From positions 1 to 64,000 of the forward strand of contig JAZNQO010000011.1 in the NCBI GenBank assembly GCA_045590215.1: a DNA stretch of 64,000 bases. Reading direction: 5' to 3'. The translations under genes and the position numbers were made by a program. Each line of letters starts with the position of its first letter. Within the stretch, counting starts at the first letter, position 1. Shown in pieces: positions 24,384-33,900 of this stretch. Below the pieces are notes generated by a model that was not told where the DNA came from, did no database searches, and was given only the letters and a program-made list of their open reading frames with translations. The stretch is from RUG563 sp045590215 (GTDB taxonomy: Bacteria; Bacillota; Clostridia; Christensenellales; Aristaeellaceae).

Positions 24384-25016
24384 TTATTTCTTTTCAAGAA
24401 GCGGAATTAATTCTGCCAGATTGCTTTTCAAAATAATATCAGCATTTTCCTCAATACCGCCTTTAGGATTGATAACGATTCGTGTGCCAGCTAATTGAAA
24501 AACTGCTTTGTCCGCAGGCGAATCACCTATAGCATAAATAGCATCTTCCTGAGCACCGATAGCCTCAATGATCTTCTTACAGCCATCAACCTTGAAATTT
24601 CTACTTGCAAAATCTTCAATCTCAATCCCAATTATTGTGTCATTTTCCATTCGTGGTGTGTTCCCTACAACATAATCAATTCCCAACAGGTTTTGATAAT
24701 ATTGAAGTACCGGAACTAAATTGCCAGAATGCAAAACAGTAACATATCCATTCTTTTTTAAATAGGCAAACAACTCTAAAGCTCCATTAATTAAGTAATT
24801 ACACTCGTCCAGTTTTGCTTTGATCTGTTGTGTTGATATTCCACGAAGGAAATCAATGCGTGTTTTCAAGGTCAGAAGTCCTTCTCTTTTACCTGCAATA
24901 AACTCTTCATTCAATCTTTTACTCTCTGCCTCTAAACCGTTTATTCCACAGAGAACATCCAGTACATCGGTATTAACAAGAGTACCATCGAAATCGCTCA
25001 AAAACACCTTTTTCAT
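24384..25016 (-). CDS. HAD-superfamily phosphatase, SerB-like
   Basis: The 210-aa product begins MKKVFLSDFDGTLVNTD, with the nucleophile Asp8 and acid/base Asp10 of the HAD family. Motif II is VTVLHSGN and motif III/IV is AIGDSPADKAVF (near 167). A small helical cap lies between residues 15 and 85, as in phosphoserine phosphatase-like enzymes. It follows the synthetase-like gene by 4 bases, with GGAGGG before the ATG. It would remove a phosphate from an intermediate of the pathway encoded by this operon. Confidence 0.85.
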   Translation of the reverse strand: MKKVFLSDFDGTLVNTDVLDVLCGINGLEAESKRLNEEFIAGKREGLLTLKTRIDFLRGISTQQIKAKLDECNYLINGALELFAYLKKNGYVTVLHSGNLVPVLQYYQNLLGIDYVVGNTPRMENDTIIGIEIEDFASRNFKVDGCKKIIEAIGAQEDAIYAIGDSPADKAVFQLAGTRIVINPKGGIEENADIILKSNLAELIPLLEKK

Positions 25017-25020
25017 TTTG

Positions 25021-26097
25021 TCATCCCTCCGTGCAATTTAATATTGTGTATATACAATCAACAAGACCTTCAAAAGCCGCCTTAGGAATCTCATGTGTAG
25101 GACCATTGATGTATTGATTTATCTCATCAATCAGCCCTTTCGTCGACTTGATTAAGATTGTCTTATCTCCCTCATTAAACTCAAAAGTTTTCTTTTGTGC
25201 AAAATATAGATTTTCAAGTAAATAGAATACTCCACAATCAGGATCTATCAATCCTTTTGTTAGATTTTCCTGTAGCACACTACTTATGTCCTCCCTTGTT
25301 TTCTTGGTGCATAAATTGCTATCATCCCAAATACTTGTTTCGCCGCCAGAAGTGGTTTTCATTTTCTTAATACTCAGTATTACTAGTCGTGTTCCTACCG
25401 ATTCTTCCTTCCGAAACTTTTTTTCATTTTGTATATAATCTAACCACATGGGAACTTCATCAGCTCCACATAAAACAAAGCCGATATTGTCAAACAATGA
25501 AATATACGCCAAATTATACATGAGTTTTTGTTGACGTATATATGAATCGTGAGCTTTCGTAAATGCAGAAGTTGATTCTTGCAATTTTCGAACATCATCA
25601 ATTGATACCATTGCGCATAAATCCATTAAGCGATGCAAAAACTTCTTTGCAAATGTAGCACTCCTGATATATTTGCTTTCCAACTTAATATCATTTTTCT
25701 TTATACCCAGTTCAGAAAATTGCAAGCAGAAGTTATCTATAACTTGTTTACTTGCCTCCGAGTCACACTTCGTAACTCTTCGATAATAGTCATCGAACAC
25801 TAATATTTTCACACTAAATCCAAGTTTATAGAGTCCTTTTATAGCTTCTGCAAACACAAGATGGATTATGGAAAGTTGTGCTTTAGGAACAACTGGAAAG
25901 AAAACACAACTTCTCCCATGTACATAAGTCCCCATTTTTATAGCACTGCCGTTGGCAATCTTCAAATTCAGACGACTAATTTCTTCCGGCAGAATAGCAG
26001 CATCAATCTTTTTGTGAAAAAACAAGCGCTTAAACAAATTTATAATGCTGTCAGGAGAAAATAACCATGAAAACAAAGCGAATATCGCCTCCAACAT
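25021..26097 (-). CDS. Class I aminoacyl-tRNA-synthetase-like (HUP fold) protein
   Basis: The 358-aa product resembles the catalytic core of TyrRS/TrpRS by pattern. PKAQLSIIHLVFAEAIKGLY (71-90) sits where the P-x-G-x-HIGH segment would be. It is followed by GFSVKILVFDDYY, like the usual strand ending in an Asp-containing loop. LCGADEVPMW (209-218) matches the GxDQ region, and KMKTTSGGETSIWDD (245-259) is KMSKS-like. The HIGH motif itself is degenerate (SIIH). There is no anticodon-binding domain. It may activate a carboxylate as an adenylate for the other enzymes of the operon. It is the first gene of the operon; the family call is tentative. Confidence 0.5.
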   Translation of the reverse strand: MLEAIFALFSWLFSPDSIINLFKRLFFHKKIDAAILPEEISRLNLKIANGSAIKMGTYVHGRSCVFFPVVPKAQLSIIHLVFAEAIKGLYKLGFSVKILVFDDYYRRVTKCDSEASKQVIDNFCLQFSELGIKKNDIKLESKYIRSATFAKKFLHRLMDLCAMVSIDDVRKLQESTSAFTKAHDSYIRQQKLMYNLAYISLFDNIGFVLCGADEVPMWLDYIQNEKKFRKEESVGTRLVILSIKKMKTTSGGETSIWDDSNLCTKKTREDISSVLQENLTKGLIDPDCGVFYLLENLYFAQKKTFEFNEGDKTILIKSTKGLIDEINQYINGPTHEIPKAAFEGLVDCIYTILNCTEG

Positions 26098-26750
26098 CTA
26101 CTTTTCCTGCCTTTCTGCATTTGAATATTGCCAAGAGTTAAACATAACACTAATCATTAAGCACGCTCTCTAGTTTTTTGATTGCATTAGAATGTTCAAA
26201 ATGAAGTATTTATAGATAGAACATTTTTTCAAGATAATTAACTTTTATACTTTTCGCTCAACTTTTTTTGAGTTGCCCTTATTGAACAAATTTACAATAA
26301 TGCTTATTATTGTAACGCTGACAATTGATAGCGTAATTCTAAATGCAATAGAATTGAATGATTCATCTTGTACACCTCCATCTATTTTTACTATATATGT
26401 GCCTATAAAACATTAAATACACTATTTCTGTTATCATTTTTACTGTATTTATTATTATAGTAGTAAAAAACACATTGCTATTTTTGGAAAACTGTAAAGA
26501 AAGTAAAATGTGGCATGTATATTAAAGTCGTAGTTGCATCATATAATTGGGGAGGAAAAAGTACCTACATGTCGAATTAAGTAATTATTGAAAATTTATT
26601 ATATGGGCAAATCGTAATATGGCTTCCCATGTTAAGTGCATGCACAATAAAATGCATGTTGAACTTATCTATTAGTAGACAAGAAATATAGCAAATAATA
26701 TTTATGAAATAGATACTATAGGAAAAATAGTACTTAATGGAGATGATTGT
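26098..26750. other. 650-bp AT-rich intergenic region
   Basis: The region between divergent genes probably holds promoters for both. Two ribosome-site-like sequences lead to almost nothing: minus-strand GGAGGTG near 26380 opens a 19-codon frame, and plus-strand GGGGAGG near 26552 opens only three codons. A second minus-strand frame near 26265-26390 encodes a membrane-like stretch (ITLSIVSVTIISIIVNLF) but has no start codon. These look like remnants. Confidence 0.35.
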
Positions 26751-27899
26751 ATGACCAGCAAAATGAAAGATTTCTTTTCAAAAAGTCAAGATAATCTTCG
26801 GAAAGTTTTGAAACAGCGCCACATATGTTCTGAAACGATAGAAAGCCTAATCAACGATGGTTATTACTTATCCGAATTACACAGTCCACATAATATTATG
26901 GATCGCTATGATGGAAACTATGACCACTTTATTCCTCTTGATGATGTAAGTGATGATGGAATTCATCTGGAAATCTATAGTGATAGAGAAATTCCTATTA
27001 TCAATGTTGATTCTGTTGGGCAAGCTCAGGAGTATCTAAATAATAAGTACTCAAGAGTGAATCCGGAAGTTAAAGAGAGGTTTGTTTATCGTGGTCAAAA
27101 TACATCCTACTACATACAACGTAAGCACACTAATCCGTGGTTTCGCTTGAGAAACGGAAAAGAACCTTCTCTCATTCCAAGCTATTGGCGCATGGCACCA
27201 ACAGTTACTTCTGTACTGGATGAACCTATGAACATATTTCGAACCGCTTTAGCAGATCCAATTATTTACCATGGTATTGATATAGAAGCCCTTTATAGAC
27301 AGAATTTACAAAAATATGGTCTTCATACTATAAGTGATTTGGCTTCTTTCGATGATCCGATTAGTCAGGAGTACCATAGGCGATGGATGCTAAACAAAAT
27401 TTACGCTCCAGATATAGGATTGTTAGCACAACACTATGGCTTTCCAACAACTTGTTTAGATGTGACTTTCGATCTCAGAGTTGCATTTTTCTTTGCTGCA
27501 TACAAGTTCCAAACGCTTCCGAATAGAAAAGCAACCTATCGCTATAATCTAAATAATGATGCTATCGTATATTGTTTTCTCTATTCAGACCCATTACTCT
27601 TGCCATCGAAAAACATGGTAACGAATATTTGCAGTTTTGATCATTTGAAACCTCAACGGCCATTGACTCAGCACTGTGCTTTGGTTAATCATAATGCATT
27701 AGATATAAATGGATCTGCAGCAAATATCCTTGTTGGCTTTAGAATGAATGAGAATTTTGATTCTTCGGAACTTCCAAAGCCAGAAGAATTGTTTCCTGCC
27801 CCATCAGAGGATCCTTTCTATGAAAGACTCCTAGACATGAAATATAACAGTGCTAGCAAAGAATGGTGGCAAGATGTGGTGGACTATGATTTTGCATGA
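26751..27899 (+). CDS. FRG-domain protein
   Basis: The 382-aa product starts at an ATG 6 bases after GGAGATG. The FRG domain has its name motif as YRGQ (113-116), a conserved basic stretch (SLIPSYWRMAP), then LLAQHYGFPTTCLDVTFDL (224-242) and AFFFAAYKF. The N-terminal 90 residues are a separate acidic region. FRG proteins are often found in mobile elements and defence islands, but their activity is not established for this type. It stands alone on the plus strand between the synthetase-like operon and the relaxase. A defence or toxin role is inferred from context only. Confidence 0.8.
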   Translation: MTSKMKDFFSKSQDNLRKVLKQRHICSETIESLINDGYYLSELHSPHNIMDRYDGNYDHFIPLDDVSDDGIHLEIYSDREIPIINVDSVGQAQEYLNNKYSRVNPEVKERFVYRGQNTSYYIQRKHTNPWFRLRNGKEPSLIPSYWRMAPTVTSVLDEPMNIFRTALADPIIYHGIDIEALYRQNLQKYGLHTISDLASFDDPISQEYHRRWMLNKIYAPDIGLLAQHYGFPTTCLDVTFDLRVAFFFAAYKFQTLPNRKATYRYNLNNDAIVYCFLYSDPLLLPSKNMVTNICSFDHLKPQRPLTQHCALVNHNALDINGSAANILVGFRMNENFDSSELPKPEELFPAPSEDPFYERLLDMKYNSASKEWWQDVVDYDFA

Positions 27900-28272
27900 C
27901 TATACTTGCTGCAATAATGAGTTACAATTCAACTGAAAATGAAAACGAAGAATCAAGTAAATCTAACTAGGTCTTTCAATCAATCTGCAATAAAGAAAGC
28001 ATATCCATATCTAAGAAGTAGATATGTTTGATATACAAAAGCTGCTCACTAATTTACTGTCAGCTCTTTATGCGTATGAAGAAAAGATGTATATAAAAAG
28101 TATCGATCAACAAAATATTAGTCTTCTTGTTCATCAAATCTGATTTCCAATTTCTTCATTTGTTGATTTGTACATCTAAAACAACAATGTTTTCTACAAT
28201 CTTGCAAACTAGCTCTTTAGTTTGATGCACGAGATAATCGCTGTTCATACAATATGCATTTAGCAGAACCCC
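27900..28272. other. Intergenic region with a likely gene remnant after the relaxase
   Basis: On the minus strand a GAGGGG site follows the relaxase stop but leads to only four codons. The next frame (MNSDYLVHQTKELVCKIVEN) stops after 30 codons. This looks like a decayed gene of the element. I see nothing else. Confidence 0.35.
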
Positions 28273-29631
28273 TCAAATGTTAACCATAAAACCTTTTTCA
28301 TCTTGTCTAATTTTGTGTGGCACTATGACTTCTATACTTCTTATTAGCTTCTTACTTTGTGAGTGTAGATAAATATTATGTGCAATGAGTTTTGTTCGTT
28401 TCTCACAAATGTTATTCTTTTCTTCATCAATCAACTCGATATTCAGAATCTTTGAATCTGAACACTTACCAAGAGCTTCTTTTGCAGATATATATGACAG
28501 AATCTCGGTTTTATGTTGACTGAAATAACGGGGAGATCTTCCTGACCTCATGAATTCTTCATAAACCGCTTTGTTTGTTTTATAATTATGAATGTGTTGA
28601 TTTAGATGGTCCAGTTTTGCATCAAGAGCTTTTATTTCGTTATTATTTTGAGCAATTTTAGCATCAAACTCTGCAAGGGCTTTTTTGACATCAGATATAC
28701 TCTTGTAGCCATGCTCACTAAGGAAGTTAAGAGCATCAGCCATATCCTTGATTTCTTGCACTGTCTGATTCTGTTTTTGCCAACTTGACTGAACTCTACT
28801 ACTATTCTTCGGCAAGGTTCCAAACTTTACTTGCATCTCAAACGCATGTATGGTCTTTTTCTGAGGTATATGCTTCCTTGATCCGGACAAGACCTGCATG
28901 AGTGCTGCTTCTGTGTAAGCCTCTCCCAGCGTATTAAGGCTTTTATATCGTTTCTCCTGCGGAAGTTTCAGATAAATTCCATTCCCTCTTTTGATTTGCC
29001 AACCATTACTTTCAAGAATAGATAACAAATCATCAAGATCAACCGGTTTCTGTTCTAGAGCATCGTCAATCGCTTTACGCAGCAGATCTCGCTGAGAAGG
29101 TTGAGCTTTAGATCCTAACCACTCATTATATCTCAGACCTCTCTTTGGTGGTGCCTTTCGTTCAACAATAGATAACCCATGGGCATAACAGATTTCATCA
29201 CTCAATCGCATCACATCATGAGCTGAACCTTTCACATCCCGGTATTTACGTTTACAGTCAAGCGTAGTGGAATTCCATATGATATGGTTATGAATGTGCT
29301 TTGTATCGTTATGAGTGGCAACAATAAATGCGTGATTCCCCTTCAGATAGTGCTCTGCTAACTCATAACCTATGCGATTTGCTTCCTCCGGCGTTACTTC
29401 ACCGGGCTTAAAAGATTGCCTGATCTGATAAGCAATGGCATCGTTTTTATTGCTTCTACCAGTCAGCTGCTGATATTTTCTTTTTGAATATGCGAATTCA
29501 GCATCAATGGTATCAGCATTACACATATAGGTAGAGATTAACTTCCCTTGTTCTGTTTTAGAACCATTTTTTATATAGTCCAATCGCGCTTTCAGGCATT
29601 GCTCCATCGTTCGCCCCTTATTCAAATGCAT
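28273..29631 (-). CDS. MobP-type conjugative relaxase (start codon apparently ATA)
   Basis: The frame from ATG 29631 gives 452 aa, beginning MHLNKGRTMEQCL. Homologues I recall begin about 8 residues earlier, with M-A-T-x-K/R-x-x-S-M-H. Here the in-frame codons upstream read ATA GCA ACG ATC AAA ATC TTC TCA. ATA at 29655-29653 stands where an ATG would be, 10 bases after AAAGGAG. Either an AUA start or the internal ATG is used. A likely catalytic Tyr is Tyr19 (LDYIKNGSK). The histidine motif HNDTKHIHNHIIW is at 107-119 and RQSFKPGE at 71-78. The enzyme nicks oriT and leads the strand into the recipient cell. Confidence 0.9.
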   Translation of the reverse strand: MHLNKGRTMEQCLKARLDYIKNGSKTEQGKLISTYMCNADTIDAEFAYSKRKYQQLTGRSNKNDAIAYQIRQSFKPGEVTPEEANRIGYELAEHYLKGNHAFIVATHNDTKHIHNHIIWNSTTLDCKRKYRDVKGSAHDVMRLSDEICYAHGLSIVERKAPPKRGLRYNEWLGSKAQPSQRDLLRKAIDDALEQKPVDLDDLLSILESNGWQIKRGNGIYLKLPQEKRYKSLNTLGEAYTEAALMQVLSGSRKHIPQKKTIHAFEMQVKFGTLPKNSSRVQSSWQKQNQTVQEIKDMADALNFLSEHGYKSISDVKKALAEFDAKIAQNNNEIKALDAKLDHLNQHIHNYKTNKAVYEEFMRSGRSPRYFSQHKTEILSYISAKEALGKCSDSKILNIELIDEEKNNICEKRTKLIAHNIYLHSQSKKLIRSIEVIVPHKIRQDEKGFMVNI

Positions 29632-29688
29632 TGAGAAGATTTTGATCGTTGCTATGTTTCTTCAACTCCTTTATTTTTGCATGAAAAG

Positions 29689-29716
29689 AAGGTCCGGCAA
29701 AGCCGGACCTTATCTT
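29689..29716. terminator. Hairpin between the CD1845-type gene and the relaxase
   Basis: AAGGTCCGGC-aaa-GCCGGACCTT forms a 10-bp stem with T-rich tails on both strands. It could end the upstream transcript or be part of the transfer origin region. Confidence 0.6.
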
Positions 29717-29733
29717 TTTCAATTGATACTTGC

Positions 29734-30036
29734 TCAACAAAATACACGCCGAAACAGAAAACCTCGAATGTTATTCAACAGCCTCCATCCACCTTCAGCA
29801 ATCTTCGGAAGTCCCCATGGGCATAGCATGAAAGATATGCCAATCAGCAGAAATCCATCCCGGTGATTTCCGGTAAACATCACAATGATGGCAAAAGTAA
29901 GCATCAGTGAAGCTATGACAGACAAAACATGTGTTGATAAAATCAGAATGAACGCCAATACGACCTGAATCAATGTCATAACAATCACAATAGGAGCCAA
30001 TATAACTCGCAAAAGGAAGCCCATAAGTCTGGTCAT
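29734..30036 (-). CDS. CD1845-type conjugative element membrane protein
   Basis: The 100-aa product has three or four hydrophobic segments (FLLRVILAPIVIVMTLIQVV, FILILSTHVLSVIASLMLTF, FLLIGISFMLCPWGLPKIA) and a short basic tail. This matches the CD1845-like small membrane protein that lies between MobC and the relaxase in Clostridial conjugative elements. Its role is unknown. The ribosome site is AAGGTGAGGTG before the ATG at 30036. Confidence 0.75.
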   Translation of the reverse strand: MTRLMGFLLRVILAPIVIVMTLIQVVLAFILILSTHVLSVIASLMLTFAIIVMFTGNHRDGFLLIGISFMLCPWGLPKIAEGGWRLLNNIRGFLFRRVFC

Positions 30037-30107
30037 ATAAACACCTCACCTTCGTACATTCAGATTGTATAGCGGCTTTTCATGCTCCGTCAATGTTGCC
30101 GATTCTG

Positions 30108-30443
30108 TTATAAACGGCTCAACTTCAGCAATAAAGCATGCAGTTCACTGGCCACATGTTTCAATTGATCTACCGCTTCATCCACATCCACCTCATAAAT
30201 ACGCTGCTTCTCATGAAACTGCTTTGCCAGCTGATTGACATTGTTGCTTGCTCTGCGAAACAATGTAAGAATCTCATCCAGCTGCGGAACTTCAAGCCAA
30301 AGGATCTTTCCCTCAATGGCCATCTTACGAATATACCATTCCCGGTTTTGAATCCCTACTTCTTTCATTTTTGCTTCAATCTGTTCCCGTTCCTTTTCTG
30401 TCACACGCAAAGGAATCTGGATATTGCGCAAACGCTGGGGCAT
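30108..30443 (-). CDS. mobC: MobC-like relaxosome accessory protein
   Basis: The 111-aa product starts with a ribbon-helix-helix-like DNA-binding segment (RNIQIPLRVTEKEREQIEAK). It continues with the MobC helical region, including EVPQLDEILTLFRRASNNVN and a conserved QLAKQ. MobC proteins bind oriT next to the relaxase and help melt the nick site. Its ATG overlaps the stop of the DUF3849 gene by one base, so they are coupled. Confidence 0.85.
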   Translation of the reverse strand: MPQRLRNIQIPLRVTEKEREQIEAKMKEVGIQNREWYIRKMAIEGKILWLEVPQLDEILTLFRRASNNVNQLAKQFHEKQRIYEVDVDEAVDQLKHVASELHALLLKLSRL

Positions 30444-30937
30444 TATCGTTCAAAACCTCCTGCAGATATCGTTGGATCTTCTTTTCTTGGGTTTCTCAAC
30501 TGCTCCAGAATAGAAGGCCGACTGACGGGCATTTGTTTTCGTGCCTGCTCCAAGAAAAGATTCACAAGGCCGGGATGTGCCTGATCCACAACATAGGAAA
30601 GATTACGGTCGCGACCTGCCATATCCGGCTGAAAAACAACAGAGATCGTCTGTGCCCATCTTTTGTTATCTTCAGAATAACGTCCATCCCATTCCCTATA
30701 TCGTACGGTTACAGCCAGTACATACAGCAACCGTTCCATGCCAAACACTTCTTCCACCTGCTTCACCCCCTCTCTGGAAAGACGGTTATTGTTATAGTGT
30801 TGAGCAATTGCGTCCTCAATGGCTTTCTTGCAAGCAATATTCGCTCTGTGGGAAGAAAAATAGTCAATGGTTTCATCATGATGCATGGCATATAGTTCTG
30901 TATGCTGATAAACAGGAATGTTTTTAAAGTTTTCCAT
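30443..30937 (-). CDS. DUF3849 protein
   Basis: The 164-aa product opens with the DUF3849 pattern: NIPVYQHTELYAMHHDETID, then SSHRANIACKKAIEDAIAQH and VFGMERLLYVLAVTVRYREW. This domain is common in Tn1549-type elements, usually next to YodL/helicase genes, and has no assigned activity. The tail ends in a short motif (RPSILEQLRN) also seen in the YodL protein at 38762 (KPSILGQLQG), which suggests a shared partner-binding peptide. It starts at the stop of the giant methylase-helicase gene. Confidence 0.8.
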   Translation of the reverse strand: MENFKNIPVYQHTELYAMHHDETIDYFSSHRANIACKKAIEDAIAQHYNNNRLSREGVKQVEEVFGMERLLYVLAVTVRYREWDGRYSEDNKRWAQTISVVFQPDMAGRDRNLSYVVDQAHPGLVNLFLEQARKQMPVSRPSILEQLRNPRKEDPTISAGGFER

Positions 30938-33900
30938 TACAGTACCTCCTCATATCTTCGTTTGTTTATTGACTCCGTCGCAGAAACACCAGGCTTTTTT
31001 ATTGCTTCCATTATGGAAGTTTTTTCTTTTGTCATGTCCTTTGGACTATCCATATTCAGCTCGGCATCCAATTCAGAAAGCCGTTCACTTTTCTGCTTCA
31101 GTTCTGCCTCCTGGGGAAAGGGTTTCGCCAGTTCTTCCTTGGCCGCTTCCATTTGCTGCTGCAGATTGTTCACCTGTGCTTCAGCCGTCACAATGCGCCC
31201 GGAAATGGCATTCAAGGTGTTTTCTATGCGTACCAGATTGCCTCTGGCATCCGTACCCAGTTCAGCCCGATGGGACATGGTACCCTTCAGAATCATGGCA
31301 TATTGCTGTGAAAAAGCATCATAAGTCAATGTCATCTGAAAACCACGGTAGTAACCAATCTTCATGTCCTCAGTGATTGTCACATGTTTACAAGCTGCCA
31401 AGATAGCTTCGCCGGCTGCTTCTTTATCCTGTATCTGAACACCCTGAATCTCCATCCCAATGAAGTCCTTTTCAGGCAGCGGATGTGCTTCCAGAAGTTT
31501 CAGATCCTGTTGGAAACCGTCAATGCTGGCTTTATGCTTTTCAATCGCTTGCGGGAAATAAGTCAGCAGCTGATCTTCCAAACGGAATTGTTTGCTCTGA
31601 TGATCTGCTTTCATCAGCCGCAGCCGTGCTACATCCACATCCAAATCCATTTTTTCCTTGATTCGTGGATCACCGGCACACAAAGCCTTGATTTCTGCAT
31701 AGGACAATGCCGTTTCATCCAGATCGTCGCAGGAACGTACCGGGCTTTTGCTGCTCATGATCTGAGAGATAAACTTCTGTTTGTTTTCAATGGTCTGCCA
31801 CAGATACGCATCAAAAGTGCCTTCCGTCACATACCGATACACATGCACTTCCGGATTCATATTTCCCTGGCGGACAATACGTCCTGCACGTTGTTCCAGA
31901 TCACCGGGACGCCAGGGGCAATCCAGATCATGCAATGCAATCAAACGATCCTGCACGTTGGTGCCGGCGCCCATTTTGGCAGTACTGCCCAACAGTACGC
32001 GCACATCACCGGATCGAACCCTTGCAAAGATATCTTTTTTCTTTTGTTCCGTGTTTGCATCGTGAATAAAGGCTATTTCTGCTGCAGGAACGCCTCTTTC
32101 AATCAGTTTGGTGCGAATATCGTCATATACTGAGAAATCCTGATTTTCGGCCCCTGCAGTAGCTTTGGGAGTGGAAATATCACAGAATACCAGTTGGGTC
32201 AGTCGTTCTGCCTTGCCATCCTCCCAGATGCGATGAATGTTGTTGACACAAGCATTCACTTTACTACCGGGGTCATCCGGCAGCAGCGGATTGATCAAAC
32301 GCTGGTCTAATCCCAGTTTTCTGCCGTCACTGGTAATCTTCAGCATGTTATCGACCGATGGATCCACATTACCGCTGTGAACCTCGGCAGCTCGTTCAGA
32401 AAGAGCAGCTACCATTTCCTGCTGAAGGTCAGAAGGCTTCACAACAACCGTTTCGTAATTAGCCTTCGGCGTAGGTAAATGCAGCTGATCTGCCGTTTTG
32501 ATATCTGCCACTTCTTTAAAGATCGTCATCAGTTCCGGCAGATTAAAGAACTTGGCAAAGCGTGTTCTGGCACGATAACCGGTACCTTCCGGAGCCAGTT
32601 CAATGGCTGTACTGGTTTCACCAAAGGTGGATGCCCAGGCATCAAAATGGGTCAGACTGTTCTTTTTCAACGATCCATACTGCAGATACCGTTGCATGGT
32701 GTATAGTTCCGTCATGGAATTGCTGACTGGCGTACCGGTGGCAAACACAATGCCCCGTCCATCCGTTACTTCATCCATATAACGACACTTTAAAAACATA
32801 TCGCTGGACTTCTGCGCTTCAGACGTAGAAAGGCCGGCGACATTACGCATTTTCGTGTACAAAAACAGGTTCTTATAAGCGTGTGCTTCGTCCACATAGA
32901 GACGATCCACACCCAATTGTTCAAAGGTGACAACATTATCTTTCTTGTCATCCGCCTGTAATTTGCTCAGACGGACTTCCAGCTGCTTCTTGGTTTTCAT
33001 CAGCTGTTTAATAGTGAATTGCTCCCCATAGGAGCGCTTCAGTTCGTCGATTCCTTCTGTGATCTCCTGGATCTGGTCTTCAATAAAACGCTCCTGACGC
33101 TCCTGAGAAATGGGAATACGCTCAAATTGACTATGCCCAATGATAACGGCATCATAATCACCGGTAGCAATTCGGGAACAGAATTTTTGGCGTTGATGCT
33201 TTTCGAAATCTTTCTTGGTTGTAACCAGGATATTGGCACTGGGATAGAGCCGCAAAAACTCAGATGCCCACTGTTCCGTCAGATGATTGGGCACCACAAA
33301 CATTGCCTTTTGGCAAAGGCCCAGTCTTTTGCTTTCCATAGCAGCTGCGATCATTTCAAAAGTTTTCCCGGCCCCCACTTCGTGTGCCAGAAGGGTGTTG
33401 CCACCGTAAAGAATGTGAGCAACAGCGTTTCTCTGGTGCTCTCTCAGCATGATCTCTGGGTTCATCCCGGAGAATGGAATGTGCTGTCCATCAAATTCGC
33501 GAAGACGAGTGCTGTTGAACAATTCATTGTAACGGTCAACCAGCACATGGCGTCGGTCCGGATCCTTCCACACCCAGTCCCGAAAAGCATCTTTGATTGC
33601 CTGTTGTTTCTGTTGTGCCAGGGTCGTTTCTTTCTGATTCAGAACCCTTTTTTCCTTTCCGTCCGGATCCGTGATCACATCATAAATCCGCACATCACGA
33701 AGGTTCAGAGTATCTTCCAGAATCCTATAAGCACTGGCTCTTGTGGTCCCATAGGTCACATAGGCTGCAACATCGCTCATGGAAATCAGAGACTTGGAGG
33801 AAATATTCCACTCCGCTGTATGGGATGAATAGTTCACCCGGATTCTTCGACGATGATAAAAAGGTGTATTCAGCGTTTCGTGCATAAACTGCTGGATGTA

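Noticed and set aside
26265..26395. Minus-strand frame with a membrane-like stretch, resembling a type I toxin peptide
   Set aside because: It has no ATG, GTG or TTG in frame before an upstream stop; the nearby ribosome site leads to a different 19-codon frame.
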